A stretch of 64,000 nt of DNA from Solimonas terrae (GTDB taxonomy: Bacteria > Pseudomonadota > Gammaproteobacteria > Nevskiales > Nevskiaceae), in assembly GCF_011067135.1 (NCBI RefSeq), contig NZ_JAAMOW010000003.1, positions 310,001 through 374,000 of the forward strand, read 5' to 3'. The notes beneath the pieces are model-generated. The model was not told the origin of the DNA, did no database searches, and worked only from the letters and a program-made list of their open reading frames with translations. Shown here piece by piece: positions 37,651 through 48,740 of this stretch. Made by a program: the position numbers and the translations under genes. The first letter of the stretch is position 1. The number at the start of each line of letters is the position of its first letter.

Positions 37651-38586
37651 TCAGGCGGCGAGTTCGCCGCCGCGCAGCCTGTCGATTTCCTGCCGCGGCG
37701 GCGCGCCGAACAGGCGCTTGTATTCGCGGCTGAACTGCGAGGCGCTCTCGTAACCGACGCGGTGCGCCGCCGCGTTCGCTTCCAGACCCAGCGACAGCAT
37801 CAGACGCCGTGCCTCGTGCAGGCGCAGCTGCTTCTGGTATTGCAGAGGCGACATCGCCGTTACCGCCTTGAAGTGATGATGCAGGGCCGATGCACTCATG
37901 CACGCGGCATCGGCCAGTTCGTCGACACGCAAGGCCTCGCTGTAACGCGTGCGCAGCACGCGGATCGCGCGATGAATGCGCTCGGCGCGGCTGTCGGCCG
38001 TCGCCAGCTCGCGCAGGCGGTGGCCGAGTTCGCCGATCAGCACGCGATAGTAGATCTCGCGAATCGCCAGCGGCGCGAGCACCGGCGCATCCTGCGGCGT
38101 GTCGAGCAGACGCATCAGACGCAGCACCGCGTCGAGCAGCGGCGCCGTGCTGCGTGCCGAATACAGACCGCGGTCGATGCCCGTGCCTGGTCCGGTGCGT
38201 GAGTCGGTTTCGAGCATCAGGGCACCGATGTCCTGCGGATTCACCGACAGGCGCAGACACAGGTAGGGCTTTTCCGGTGAGGCATCGATGACCTGGCCGA
38301 CAACCGGCAGCGTGACCGACACGACCAGATAGTGCAGGGCGTCGTAGACGTAGCGTTCGCCGTCGAGCAGCACGTGCTTGCGGCCCTGCGCGACGACGCA
38401 GATCGCCGGGTCGTAGACGGCAGGGGCGCATTGCGTGGTCGAACTGGCGCGCAGCAATTGCAGCGGCGCCAGTGCCGTTTCGTGCATGCCGTCGGCAGGC
38501 GTCAATCGGGCAATGCGGGCGGCGAGTTCGGTACGCGGCGCGGCCAGCAGGGCATCATCGGTGGCGGCGGCAAATGCTGTGGACAT
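37651..38586 (-). CDS. AraC-family transcriptional regulator
   Basis: A 311-residue regulator with an AraC N-terminal cupin-like domain (about 30–190; PAICVVAQGRKHVLLDG) and two C-terminal helix-turn-helix units (RVDELADAACMSASALHHHF and GYESASQFSREYKRLFG). It starts at the ATG complementary to 38584–38586. It is divergent from the aldo/keto reductase gene across 179 bp, the usual arrangement for a dedicated activator, so it probably controls that reductase. Confidence 0.9.
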   Translation of the reverse strand: MSTAFAAATDDALLAAPRTELAARIARLTPADGMHETALAPLQLLRASSTTQCAPAVYDPAICVVAQGRKHVLLDGERYVYDALHYLVVSVTLPVVGQVIDASPEKPYLCLRLSVNPQDIGALMLETDSRTGPGTGIDRGLYSARSTAPLLDAVLRLMRLLDTPQDAPVLAPLAIREIYYRVLIGELGHRLRELATADSRAERIHRAIRVLRTRYSEALRVDELADAACMSASALHHHFKAVTAMSPLQYQKQLRLHEARRLMLSLGLEANAAAHRVGYESASQFSREYKRLFGAPPRQEIDRLRGGELAA

Positions 38587-38765
38587 CGTGACTTCCGGTG
38601 CTTCGGGGGATGTCGCGATTATGCGCCGAGCGCTTCGTGGTGCGAGCGCACGAAAGCGCAATTGCAGGATCAGGCAAGCATCGGACAGCAATCGTCTAAC
38701 GCCGATCCGAAGCCCGCCCGTATTCTGCACGCTCCCCGCTTTCCCCCCGACCACAGGAGCAATCC

Positions 38766-39764
38766 GTGCGCATTTCCATTTCCATGCGTCAGCTCGGCAG
38801 CCACGGCCCGCGCGTCTCCGCGATGGGGCTCGGGTGCATGGGCATGTCCGAGTTCTACGGCGCGGCCGACGAGAGCAACTCGCTGGCTGTCCTCCACCAC
38901 GCGCTCGATCTCGGCGTGAATTTTCTCGATACCGCCGACATGTACGGCGTCGGCGCCAACGAGCGTCTGCTGGCGCGCGTGCTGGCGACGCGCCGTGACG
39001 ATGTGGTGCTGGCGACCAAGTTCGGTATCCGTCGTGGTCCCGACGGCGAAAGGCTTGGCGTCAGCGGTCGTCCCGACTATGTGCGCGCCGCCTGCGATGC
39101 CAGCCTGCAGCGCCTCGGTATCGACACCATCGACCTCTACTACCAGCACCGTGTCGATCCATCGGTACCGATCGAGGAAACGGTCGGCGCGATGGCCGAT
39201 CTGGTCGACGCCGGCAAGGTGCGCTGGCTCGGCTTGTCCGAAGCCTCGGCGACGACGCTCAGGCGCGCGGCCAGGGTTCATCCGATCACCGCGCTGCAGA
39301 GCGAATACTCGTTGACCTCGCGCGACATCGAAGCCGACGTGCTGCCGGCCTGCCGCGAACTCGGCATCGGCCTGGTGGCCTACAGCCCGCTTGGCCGCGG
39401 CTTTCTCAGCGGCGCGATCCAGACCACCGACGATCTGGCGCCGGACGATTTCCGCCGGCACCTGCCGCGCTTCTCGGACGCCAACCTGAGCAGCAATCTC
39501 GAACTGGTGGCTGCGATCACCGAACTCGCCGCGATCCGCGGCGTGCTGCCGGCGCAACTGGCACTGGCCTGGCTGCTCGATCAGGGCGAGGACATCGTGC
39601 CGATTCCCGGCACGCGCCGGATCGGTCGTCTCGAACAGAACGTCGCCGCCGCGGCGATCACGCTGAGCGAGCACGAGCGCCGTGCGATCAGCGCGATCCT
39701 CGCTGCCAGCCAGGTGCTCGGTTCACGCTACCCGGAAGCGGGCATGGCGATGGTCAACGTCTGA
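38766..39764 (+). CDS. Aldo/keto reductase
   Basis: A 332-residue NADP-dependent reductase of the aldo/keto reductase family. The catalytic tetrad is visible: Asp in FLDTADMYG, Tyr in the same motif, Lys in LATKFG and His in YYQHRVD. The C-terminal cofactor motif [13 protein letters not shown] is present. It starts at GTG 38766 with AGGAG six bases upstream; ATG 38784 is an alternative. It is probably regulated by the divergent AraC-type protein and reduces reactive aldehydes or ketones. Confidence 0.93.
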   Translation: MRISISMRQLGSHGPRVSAMGLGCMGMSEFYGAADESNSLAVLHHALDLGVNFLDTADMYGVGANERLLARVLATRRDDVVLATKFGIRRGPDGERLGVSGRPDYVRAACDASLQRLGIDTIDLYYQHRVDPSVPIEETVGAMADLVDAGKVRWLGLSEASATTLRRAARVHPITALQSEYSLTSRDIEADVLPACRELGIGLVAYSPLGRGFLSGAIQTTDDLAPDDFRRHLPRFSDANLSSNLELVAAITELAAIRGVLPAQLALAWLLDQGEDIVPIPGTRRIGRLEQNVAAAAITLSEHERRAISAILAASQVLGSRYPEAGMAMVNV

Positions 39765-39785
39765 GCGCGGCCGTCGTGATCCGCG

Positions 39786-41180
39786 TCAGTCACGGACCGC
39801 GCGGCGTATGCCTTCGGCCGCGACCCTGCACAGCGTCTCGATCTCGCGCGGCTCGATGACATACGGCGGCATGAAGTAGATGACGTTGCCGAGCGGGCGC
39901 AGCAGCACGCCCTGTTCGAGCGCGTACTGGTAGACGCGCAGGCCGCGGCGCTGTTCGGCCGGATATGCTTCCTTGGTACGGATGTTCTTCGCCAGTTCGA
40001 TGGCCAGCACCATGCCCTGCTGGCGCACTTCGGCGACGTGAGGCAGGTTGCGCAGTTCCGCGGTCTGCGCCCAGATCAGTTGTGACAGCGCGCGGTTGGT
40101 GGCGAGCGCGCGCGTCTCCTCGAACAGATCGAGCGTCGCCAGCGCGGCGCGACACGCGAGCGGATTGCCCGTGTACGAATGCGAATGCAGGAAGGCCTTG
40201 CCTTCGCGGTACTCGGCGTAGAACGCGTCGTAGATCGATTCGCGCGTCAGTGTCACCGCCAGTGCCATGGTGCCGCCGGTGATGCCTTTCGACAGGCACA
40301 TGAAATCCGGCGTGATGCCGGGCTGCGCGTCGTCGTCGCGTGCCGGCGGCGGCGCCCAGTCGCAACCGAACATGCGGCCGGTGCGGCCGAAGCCGACCGC
40401 GATCTCGTCGGCGATCAGATGCACGCCGTGGCGGTCGCAGGCGTCGCGCAGCAGGCGCAGATACAGCGGGTGATACATGCGCATGCCACCGGCGCACTGG
40501 ATCAGGGGCTCGACGATCACCGCGCAGACTTCATGTGCATGCGCTTCCAGCGCGCGCTCCATGTGCCAGAACTGGCGACGCGTGTAGTCCTCCCAGCTTT
40601 CGCCGGTGCCGCGCGGATAGCAGTCCGGCGACGGCACATGGATCGGCTGCAGCAGCAGTGGCGCATAGGTATCGCGATACATGCTCGGGCCGCCCATTGC
40701 CAGCGCGCCGAGGGTTTCGCCGTGGTAACTGTTGTCGAGCGCGATGAAGCGGGTCTTGCCGGTGGCGCCGGTATTGCGCCAGTAGTGAAAACTCATCTTC
40801 AGTGCGACCTCGACGGCCGATGAGCCATTGTCGGCGTAGAAGCAGCGCGACAGGCCCGGCGGTGCGAGGCGCAATAGACGTTCGGCGAGCTCCACGGCCG
40901 GCGCGTGCGTGAAACCGGCCAGCATCACGTGGTCGAGTTCGTCGAGCTGATCTTTCAGCGCCGCGACGATTGCCGGATGACGATGGCCGAAGATATTGGT
41001 CCACCACGAGCTGACCGCATCGAGATAGCGCTTGCCGTCGAAGTCTTCGAGCCAGACGCCTTCGGCGCGGGCGATCGGTATCAGCGGCAGCGGCGGCGCG
41101 CTGCCGGCATGGTCCTGCATCTGCGTGCACGGATGCCAGACGTGCGCGAGCGAGCGCTGTGTCCATTCCTGGTTTTTCAT
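39786..41180 (-). CDS. bioA: Adenosylmethionine--8-amino-7-oxononanoate aminotransferase
   Basis: A 464-residue class-III PLP aminotransferase making 7,8-diaminopelargonate in biotin synthesis. BioA marks are HPCTQM near the N-terminus, DAVSSWWTNIFGHRHP, the YHGETLGALAMG segment, and the PLP Lys in CLSKGITGGT. The start at the ATG complementary to 41178–41180 fits BioA alignments; an in-frame upstream start adds 11 residues. Other bio genes are not adjacent. Confidence 0.93.
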   Translation of the reverse strand: MKNQEWTQRSLAHVWHPCTQMQDHAGSAPPLPLIPIARAEGVWLEDFDGKRYLDAVSSWWTNIFGHRHPAIVAALKDQLDELDHVMLAGFTHAPAVELAERLLRLAPPGLSRCFYADNGSSAVEVALKMSFHYWRNTGATGKTRFIALDNSYHGETLGALAMGGPSMYRDTYAPLLLQPIHVPSPDCYPRGTGESWEDYTRRQFWHMERALEAHAHEVCAVIVEPLIQCAGGMRMYHPLYLRLLRDACDRHGVHLIADEIAVGFGRTGRMFGCDWAPPPARDDDAQPGITPDFMCLSKGITGGTMALAVTLTRESIYDAFYAEYREGKAFLHSHSYTGNPLACRAALATLDLFEETRALATNRALSQLIWAQTAELRNLPHVAEVRQQGMVLAIELAKNIRTKEAYPAEQRRGLRVYQYALEQGVLLRPLGNVIYFMPPYVIEPREIETLCRVAAEGIRRAVRD

Positions 41181-41320
41181 GAAAATGCCAAGCGCGCAGG
41201 CCGGATTCGCCATGCGTCTGTGAACGGGAGCGGGAAATTGTTAAGCGATTGTAAACCGGCGACCGGCGGCGCCGAGGCGTGGCTACAGTCCGGGAACCTC
41301 CCGCTACCCGAGAAGCCATC

Positions 41321-42160
41321 ATGCCTGCTGCCGAACTTGCCCCCGATCCGGCACTGAACCGCCGTACCGCCCTGCGTCTGATTGCCGGTGCAGCCGGCGC
41401 CCTGGCACTGAGCGCCTGCGGTGGCGCGAGCGACGACAGCACCGGCACCGCTTCGGGCGCCGACGGTTCGACGTCGACCACCGATGATGCCGCGAGCTGC
41501 AGCACCTACGATCCGGAGGAAACCCAGGGTCCGTATCCGGCCGATGGCACGAGCTCGGTCAATGCGCTGAGCCAGAGCGGCATCAATCGCAGCGATATCC
41601 GCGCGAGCTTCGGTTCTGCCGGAAGCGACGATGCGAAGGGCGTGACCATGCAGATCACGCTGACACTGGTCGATTACGACAACAGCTGCGAGCCCCTGGC
41701 GGGCTACTGGATCTATATCTGGCACTGTGATCACGCCGGCAACTATTCGCTGTACTCGAGCGCGGCCGCCAGCGAGAACTACCTGCGTGGCGTGCAGCAG
41801 ACCGACAGCAATGGGCAGGTCACGTTCATCACGTATTTTCCCGCCTGCTACAGCGGTCGCTGGCCACACATTCACGTCGAGATCTACGCCGCGACCAGCA
41901 GCCAGCCGACGACGAGAAAGCAGAACCTGCTGCGGACCACGCAGCTGTGCATGCCCGAGGACGTCTGCGACGACGTCTACCAAAGCAGTCTCTACAGCGG
42001 CAGCACCGCCAACCTCTCCAAGGTATCGCTCGACTCCGACAATGTGTTCGGCGACAACACGGCCGCGCAGATCACGCTGGAGACGCCCAGCTTCTCGGGC
42101 AACGCCAGCGACGGCTACACCGCGGCGGCAACGCTGGTCTATTCCGCCTCCCGATCCTAG
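41321..42160 (+). CDS. Intradiol-dioxygenase-like exported lipoprotein
   Basis: A 279-residue protein related to protocatechuate/catechol intradiol dioxygenases (Fe(III), aromatic ring cleavage). It is exported: a Tat-like twin-Arg (NRRTALRLI) precedes a lipobox LSAC (Cys at about 33) and a Ser/Thr/Asp linker. The iron site can be assembled from Tyr in WHCDHAGNYS, Tyr in PACYSG and His-x-His in WPHIHVEIY. Extra cysteines (CSTYDPEE, CEPL, LCMPEDVCDD) suggest disulfides. Bacterial secreted intradiol enzymes are poorly characterised; substrate unknown. Its TAG overlaps the opposing argA stop (CTAG). Confidence 0.8.
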   Translation: MPAAELAPDPALNRRTALRLIAGAAGALALSACGGASDDSTGTASGADGSTSTTDDAASCSTYDPEETQGPYPADGTSSVNALSQSGINRSDIRASFGSAGSDDAKGVTMQITLTLVDYDNSCEPLAGYWIYIWHCDHAGNYSLYSSAAASENYLRGVQQTDSNGQVTFITYFPACYSGRWPHIHVEIYAATSSQPTTRKQNLLRTTQLCMPEDVCDDVYQSSLYSGSTANLSKVSLDSDNVFGDNTAAQITLETPSFSGNASDGYTAAATLVYSASRS

Positions 42161-43479
42161 GTCGAGAGGTCCTTGACCAGCACCAGCGAATTGCGCTGGT
42201 AGTTGTAGATGCGCTGTTTCTGCACCGGCAGTTCGTCGGGTGCGGCCTTGCGGAAGCCGTGCTCGATGAACCAGTGCGGCGTGTGCGTGGTCAGGCTGAA
42301 CAGCTGCTTCAGGCCGAGTGCGCGCGCTTCGTTCTCGACGCGCTTGAGCAGGGCCGCGGCACGGCCGGCGCGCTGGTAGTCCGGGTGCACGGCGACGCAG
42401 GCGAGCTCGCCCATGCCGTTCTGCGGAAACGGAAACAGTGCGCAGCAGGCGATCACCAGACCGTCGCGGACGATGACGTTGAACTGCTGGATGTCGAGTT
42501 CGAGCTGCTCGCGCGAGCGCGGCACCAGCACGTTCTGCTGCTCGAGCGGCTGGATCAGCGCGAGCACGCCGCCGACGTCTTCGATCGTCGCATCGCGGGT
42601 CGCTTCGTAGTCGGCGTCCGAGTACAGCATCAGGCCGACGCCGTCGCGCGTGTACAGCTCGCGCAGCAGGGCGCCGTCGTCGTGACCGACGAGGTGAATG
42701 CGCTTGACGCCGCCCTTGGTCGCGGCCAGCGCCGCCTGCAGATAGCTGCGGTCGATCGGCGAGAGCGCGTCGCGGTCGAGCAGATGCTCGCCCTCCGCCC
42801 ACGACAGCTGGCCGGCGTCGCCGGTGCCTTCGGCCAGGCCCCATTGCATCGGGCTGGTGGGGGTGACGAACACCAGCTTGTCGGCGCCCATCGCCACGGC
42901 GACCGCGGTCGCGAGATCCTCGGCGCGCAGATTGAAGGTTTCGCCGGTGGGCGAGTAGCCGATCGGCGAGAGCAGGGCGATGCGGTCCTGCGCCAGCACC
43001 TGCGTGATCGTTTCGGTATCGACGCGACGGACCTCGCCGGTGAACTGGTGATCGACGCCGCTGCGCACGCCGACCGGCCGTGCCGTGATCCAGTTGCCGC
43101 CGGCGACGCGCAGCCGCGCGCCGCCCATCGGTGTCGACACCAGCGAGGTCGACAGTCGCGCCTCGATGTCCATGCGCACGCTGCCGGCGGCGGCCTTCAC
43201 GCATTCGAGCGCGGCGCGATCGGTCACGCGCAGATTGTCGACGAACTGCGGTGCCAGCCCCTGCGCCCGCAGCCGGGTGTCGATCTGCGGGCGGATGCCG
43301 TGCACGAGAATCAGCTTGACGCCGAGGCTGTGCAGCAGCGCGACGTCGTAGATCAGCGAGTCGAAGTCCGCGCGCTCGGCCGCTTCGCCACCGAAGGCGA
43401 TGACGAACACGCGACCGTTGTGCGCATGCACATACGGCGCGCAACCGCGCAGCACGGAAACGAAGTCGGACGGATTCAT
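42157..43479 (-). CDS. argA: Amino-acid N-acetyltransferase (fused ArgA)
   Basis: A 440-residue N-acetylglutamate synthase: an N-terminal amino-acid-kinase domain (about 1–290; KLILVHGIRPQID) fused to a C-terminal GNAT domain (about 295–435; HPDYQRAGRAAALL, the acetyl-CoA loop). It catalyses the first step of arginine synthesis and is normally feedback-inhibited by arginine. It starts at the ATG complementary to 43477–43479. The length is as in E. coli ArgA (443). Confidence 0.95.
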   Translation of the reverse strand: MNPSDFVSVLRGCAPYVHAHNGRVFVIAFGGEAAERADFDSLIYDVALLHSLGVKLILVHGIRPQIDTRLRAQGLAPQFVDNLRVTDRAALECVKAAAGSVRMDIEARLSTSLVSTPMGGARLRVAGGNWITARPVGVRSGVDHQFTGEVRRVDTETITQVLAQDRIALLSPIGYSPTGETFNLRAEDLATAVAVAMGADKLVFVTPTSPMQWGLAEGTGDAGQLSWAEGEHLLDRDALSPIDRSYLQAALAATKGGVKRIHLVGHDDGALLRELYTRDGVGLMLYSDADYEATRDATIEDVGGVLALIQPLEQQNVLVPRSREQLELDIQQFNVIVRDGLVIACCALFPFPQNGMGELACVAVHPDYQRAGRAAALLKRVENEARALGLKQLFSLTTHTPHWFIEHGFRKAAPDELPVQKQRIYNYQRNSLVLVKDLST

Positions 43480-43539
43480 CCGCCGATTATATTCGGACCG
43501 CAAGCCCCGGGACGGTCTGCGGGACTAGAATCGGCGGGC

Positions 43540-44124
43540 ATGCGGACCCAGGAAATTCCGATCTTCCCGCTCGGCACCGTGCTGTTTCCGGCGGGCCGGC
43601 TGCCGCTGCGCATCTTCGAGCCGCGCTATGTCGACATGACCAGGCGCTGCATTGCCGACGATGCGCCGTTCGGCGTGTGCCTGATTCGCGGCGGTTACGA
43701 AACCGGCGTGCCGGCGATTCCGTGGCCGACCGGATGCAGCGCCCGCATTGCCGAGTGGGACGTGCCGGGTGCCGGACTGTTCACGATTGTGGCCGAAGGC
43801 GAAACGGTGTTTCGCATCCGCTCGCGGCGGACCACGATGACGGGTCTGATCATCGCGGAAATCGAGTGGTGCGAAGCGCCGGCGCCGATGCCGGTGCCGG
43901 ACCGGCATGCGTCGCTGGTGAACCTGCTGAGATCGCTGATCGATGACATCGGCGCCGAGCGGTTCCCGGCGCCGCCGCGCTTCGAGGATGCCGGCTGGGT
44001 CGGCTGCCGTCTCGCCGAACTGCTGCCGGTCGTTCCCGAACGCAAGCAGGCCCTGCTGGAACTTGACGATCCCCTGCAGCGTCTCGACGCGCTGACCGGT
44101 CTGATCAAAACGCTGCGCGACTGA
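43540..44124 (+). CDS. Lon N-terminal (LON substrate-binding) domain protein
   Basis: A 194-residue stand-alone LON domain protein (IPIFPLGTVLFPAGRLPLRIFEPRY opens the fold at residues 6–30). There is no ATPase or protease part, so this is the small-protein class, not Lon. The function is unknown. It is divergent from argA (60 bp). Confidence 0.85.
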   Translation: MRTQEIPIFPLGTVLFPAGRLPLRIFEPRYVDMTRRCIADDAPFGVCLIRGGYETGVPAIPWPTGCSARIAEWDVPGAGLFTIVAEGETVFRIRSRRTTMTGLIIAEIEWCEAPAPMPVPDRHASLVNLLRSLIDDIGAERFPAPPRFEDAGWVGCRLAELLPVVPERKQALLELDDPLQRLDALTGLIKTLRD

Positions 44125-44133
44125 GCGTCGCGC

Positions 44134-44970
44134 TCAGGCCAGCAGCGTGCTCGCGTGATGCGCGAGATGGTCGGCGATGAAGCTCTGGATGAACCAGTAG
44201 CTGTGATCGTAGCCGGCATGCATCCGCAGTCGCAGCTTCTGGCCTGAACGCGTGGCGGCCGCTTGCAGCGCCTGTGGCTGCAGCTCGCGCTCGAGGAACT
44301 TGTCGGCTGCACCCTGATCGACCAGAAACTCGGCCGGATGCGCCTGTGCGGCCATCAGCTCGGCGGCATCCCATCGCGCCCACGCGCTGCGGTCTTCGCC
44401 GAGGTAGTTGCCGAACGCCTTTTGTCCCCACGGGGCGTTGCCGGGATTGCAGACCGGCGCGAACGCGGACACCGAGTGCCAGCGTTGCGGATCACGCAGC
44501 GCCGTGACCAGTGCGCCGTGGCCGCCCATCGAATGACCGCAGATGCCGCGACGGTCGCGTCGCACCGGGAAGTGCGCTTCGATCAGCGCCGGCAGTTCGT
44601 CGTTGATGTAACGGCCCATGCGGTAGTGGGCCGACCAGGGCGCCCGGGTGGCGTCGAGGTAGAAGCCGGCACCGACGCCGAAGTCCCAGTGGTCCGAATC
44701 GCCGGGCAGGGACAGACCGCGCGGACTGGTGTCGCAGGTGACCAGCATCAGGCCGAGTTCGGCGGCCAGGCGTTGCGCGCCGGCCTTGATCATGAAGGTC
44801 TCGTCGTTGCAGCTCAGGCCAGCGAGGTAATACAGCGCCGCCACCGGTGCGCGCGCGGCCTGCGGCGGCTGATAGACGCCGAAATTCATGGTCGTGCCGG
44901 TGGCGGTCGACGTGTGCGTGTAGCGGCCCTGCAGGCCGTCGAAGCAGCGTTGTTCGGAAAGCGTGTCCAT
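44134..44970 (-). CDS. fghA: S-formylglutathione hydrolase
   Basis: A 278-residue serine hydrolase splitting S-formylglutathione to formate and glutathione, the second step of glutathione-dependent formaldehyde removal. The nucleophile lies in GHSMGGHGA, the catalytic His in HSYWFIQ, and the family segment YLAGLSCNDETF is present. It is third in the frmA–DUF924–fghA string on the minus strand, 21 bp after the DUF924 gene. Confidence 0.94.
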   Translation of the reverse strand: MDTLSEQRCFDGLQGRYTHTSTATGTTMNFGVYQPPQAARAPVAALYYLAGLSCNDETFMIKAGAQRLAAELGLMLVTCDTSPRGLSLPGDSDHWDFGVGAGFYLDATRAPWSAHYRMGRYINDELPALIEAHFPVRRDRRGICGHSMGGHGALVTALRDPQRWHSVSAFAPVCNPGNAPWGQKAFGNYLGEDRSAWARWDAAELMAAQAHPAEFLVDQGAADKFLERELQPQALQAAATRSGQKLRLRMHAGYDHSYWFIQSFIADHLAHHASTLLA

Positions 44971-44991
44971 GGTGTTCGTTTCGCCGGTGCT

Positions 44992-45578
44992 TCAGAACGA
45001 CGAACCGGGTTCGTCGAGAAAGGCGCGTTCTTCGCTCGTCGAATCGCGGCCGAGCGCGGCATTGCGGTGCGGGAAGCGGCCGAAGCGCAGGATGATCTCG
45101 CGATGCCGCCGCGCAAAGTCGAGCACGCTCGATAATTCCGGATGGGCTCGAATCAATGCCGTGAACAGTGCAACCGAGCGATCCTGCATGGCCAGCGATT
45201 CATCGTGTTCGAACGGCAGGTAGACAAAGCAGCGCTGCAGCGGCGGCAGCGTCGTGTCGCCGCCGGCATCGACCAGCGCGCGTGCCGCCTGCAGCGCCTG
45301 CGCGTCGCTCGCGAAGGCCTGCGCCGAGCCACGGAAGCAGTTGCGCGGAAACTGGTCGGCGACGATCAGGTAGGCGAGCGTACCTTGAGGCGTGGCGCGC
45401 CAGCCGTCGAGCCGGCCGGCCTGCAACTGTTCCCAGATCGGCAGGAAGCGGCTGCGTATCTCGTCGTCGAATCCGGCATCGACCGCAAACCACTGCGGAC
45501 GGAATTGCGCGCGGTCGGGCGAGCCGGGGGCGCCGAACCAGAAGTCGACGACGTCTTCCGGCGTTGCGGCGCCCGCCA

Positions 45579-45579
<1 letters not shown>
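44992..45579 (-). CDS. DUF924-family protein
   Basis: A 195-residue helical protein of the DUF924 family (DVVDFWFG, ADQFPRNCFRGSAQAF, YLPFEHDE, FGRFPHRNAALGR). The fold is tetratricopeptide-like and no enzymatic activity is established. It starts at the ATG complementary to 45577–45579, sharing one base with the frmA stop, so it is translationally coupled in the formaldehyde operon. A role in that pathway is inferred from position. Confidence 0.85.
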
Positions 45580-46688
<1,109 letters not shown>

Positions 46689-46797
46689 GGGCAAGGCTCC
46701 GGTAGCGCGAAAGCGGCAATTGTAAGGCGGACCTGCTGCTGCGTCCGTGACGGACCCTGCGCAGGCTGCGTGAACGGCTCGCCCCTATAATGGGCGG

Positions 46798-47364
46798 ATG
46801 CAAGATTCCATCGATTACGACCGCTTGTCCGAGGCGCTGGCGCGCATCGGACATGTGGACGATGCCGCCGAATATCACGGCGCACTGTGCGGCGCCTTGT
46901 GTGTGGTCAAGCCCGGGCAGATCGACCTGATGCGCCTGATCGATCCGGGCCTGCAGGCGGTTCCGGCCGACGCCCAGGCGCGCGCCACCTTTGCCGCCCT
47001 CTGCGAAGCGACCGTCGCGGCGCTGCAGGACAGCGACATGGTCTTCAACCTGTTGCTGCCCGATGACGAGGCAGCGCTGGTGCCGCGCGTCCGCGCCCTC
47101 GGCGCCTGGTGCGAGGGCTTCATTTTCGGGCTCGCGAGCCGGCCGGGTCTCGATCTGCAGAAGCTGTCCGAGGAAGCGCAGGAAATCGTTCGCGACTTCA
47201 CCGAGTTCACGCAGGCTGCAGTCGGCGACGACGACGATCCGAACGTCGAGGAAACCGCGTACGCCGAACTGGTCGAATATGTGCGCGTCGGCGCGCAGCT
47301 GCTGTACATGGAGCTGCATCCGCGACCGACGCTGGACCCCGCCGAATCCAACCATCTGCACTGA
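46798..47364 (+). CDS. ygfB: UPF0149 (YgfB/YecA-like) family protein
   Basis: A 188-residue helical protein of the UPF0149 family (AAEYHGALCGALC near 22–34; LGAWCEGFIFGLA near 102). Its function is not well defined in general; in Pseudomonas YgfB affects AmpC/AmpDh3 regulation. It is the first gene of the ygfB–pepP–ubiH–ubiI string conserved across gammaproteobacteria, four bases before pepP. Confidence 0.88.
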   Translation: MQDSIDYDRLSEALARIGHVDDAAEYHGALCGALCVVKPGQIDLMRLIDPGLQAVPADAQARATFAALCEATVAALQDSDMVFNLLLPDDEAALVPRVRALGAWCEGFIFGLASRPGLDLQKLSEEAQEIVRDFTEFTQAAVGDDDDPNVEETAYAELVEYVRVGAQLLYMELHPRPTLDPAESNHLH

Positions 47365-47368
47365 AACC

Positions 47369-48700
47369 ATGAAACCGGAAGCCAGACAGCTCAAGGAATA
47401 TGCCCGCCGCCGCGGCGAACTGATGAAGCGCATCGGCCGCGACGGGGTGGCGATCATTCCCGGCTCGCGCGAAGTCGTGCGCGCTCGCGATACGCACTAC
47501 AAGTTCCGTCAGGACAGCGACTTCAAATACCTCAGCGGCTTTGTCGAGCCGGATGCGATTCTGGTGATGGCGCCGGGCCGCAAGTCCGAGGGTCACGCCG
47601 CCGAATTCGTGATGTTCGTGCGTGCACGCGATGCGGACATGGAAATCTGGCACGGTCGCCGCGCCGGTCCCGAAGGCGCGGTGCGCGACTACGGCGCCGA
47701 CGAGGCGTTCACGGTCGACGAGTTCGCGGCCGAGCTGCCGCGGCTGCTCAGCGGTCGCAAGCAGGTCCACTACACGATGGGCGAGCACGCGCATCTGGAT
47801 GCGACGGTCGCCGGCTGCGTACGCGAGATCCGCGAAGTGTCGCGGCGCGGCGCTGCGGCACCGACCGATATCGTCGCGCTGGAAACCAGCCTGCACGAGA
47901 TGCGGCTGAAGAAATCGGCGGCGGAGCTCAAGCTCATGGCGCGTGCCTGCGCGATCAGCGCCGAGGCGCATTGCATCGCGATGCGCAGGACGCGCCCCGG
48001 TGTCAACGAATGGCAGATCGGTGCCGAGATCGAGGCCCATTTCGCGCACAACGGCATGGAGCCGGGCTACGGGTCCATCGTCGGCGGTGGCGACAATGCC
48101 TGCATCCTGCACTACGTCGAGAACAATCAGGCGCTGAAGGACGGCGATCTGTTGCTGATCGACGCCGGCGGCGAGCTCGACGGCTATACCGCCGACATCA
48201 CGCGCACGTTCCCGGTCAACGGCAGATACAGCAAGGCGCAGCGTGCGGTCTACGAGATCGTGCTGGCGGCCAACAAGGCGGCGATCAAGACGCTGAAAGT
48301 GGGCGAATCGGTCGGCAAGCCACACGAGGTCGCGACCCGCATCCTCACCGAAGGCCTGGTCGAACTCGGCTTGCTCAAGGGCAATCCCAGGGATCTGATC
48401 AAGGCCGGCAAGCAGCGTCAGTTCTACATGCACGGCACCGGCCACTGGCTGGGCATGGACGTGCACGACGTCGGTCGTTACAAGCTCGACGGCGCCTATC
48501 GCAAGTTCGAGGCGGGCATGGTGATGACGGTAGAGCCCGGCCTGTACATCGCGCCCGGCAGCAAGGGCGTCGATCCGAAGTACTGGGGCATCGGCATCCG
48601 CATCGAGGACGATGTCGTGGTGACCGACCAGGGCCCGCGTGTCCTGACCGGTGGTGTGCCGAAGGATGTTGATCAGATTGAAAAGCTGATGTCTGGATGA
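47369..48700 (+). CDS. pepP: Xaa-Pro aminopeptidase (PepP-type)
   Basis: A 443-residue metallo-aminopeptidase cleaving N-terminal residues before proline. The N-terminal creatinase-like domain is followed by a pita-bread catalytic domain with all dinuclear Mn ligands: two Asp in IDAGGELDGYTADITR, His in HGTGHWLG, Glu in TVEPGLYI and Glu in RIEDDVVV. It starts at ATG 47369. In other gammaproteobacteria ubiH follows directly; here an extra gene intervenes. Confidence 0.95.
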   Translation: MKPEARQLKEYARRRGELMKRIGRDGVAIIPGSREVVRARDTHYKFRQDSDFKYLSGFVEPDAILVMAPGRKSEGHAAEFVMFVRARDADMEIWHGRRAGPEGAVRDYGADEAFTVDEFAAELPRLLSGRKQVHYTMGEHAHLDATVAGCVREIREVSRRGAAAPTDIVALETSLHEMRLKKSAAELKLMARACAISAEAHCIAMRRTRPGVNEWQIGAEIEAHFAHNGMEPGYGSIVGGGDNACILHYVENNQALKDGDLLLIDAGGELDGYTADITRTFPVNGRYSKAQRAVYEIVLAANKAAIKTLKVGESVGKPHEVATRILTEGLVELGLLKGNPRDLIKAGKQRQFYMHGTGHWLGMDVHDVGRYKLDGAYRKFEAGMVMTVEPGLYIAPGSKGVDPKYWGIGIRIEDDVVVTDQGPRVLTGGVPKDVDQIEKLMSG

Positions 48701-48740
48701 GCAACAGCGTGCGAGATGGGCGAACTGCGGGAGTAAGAGC

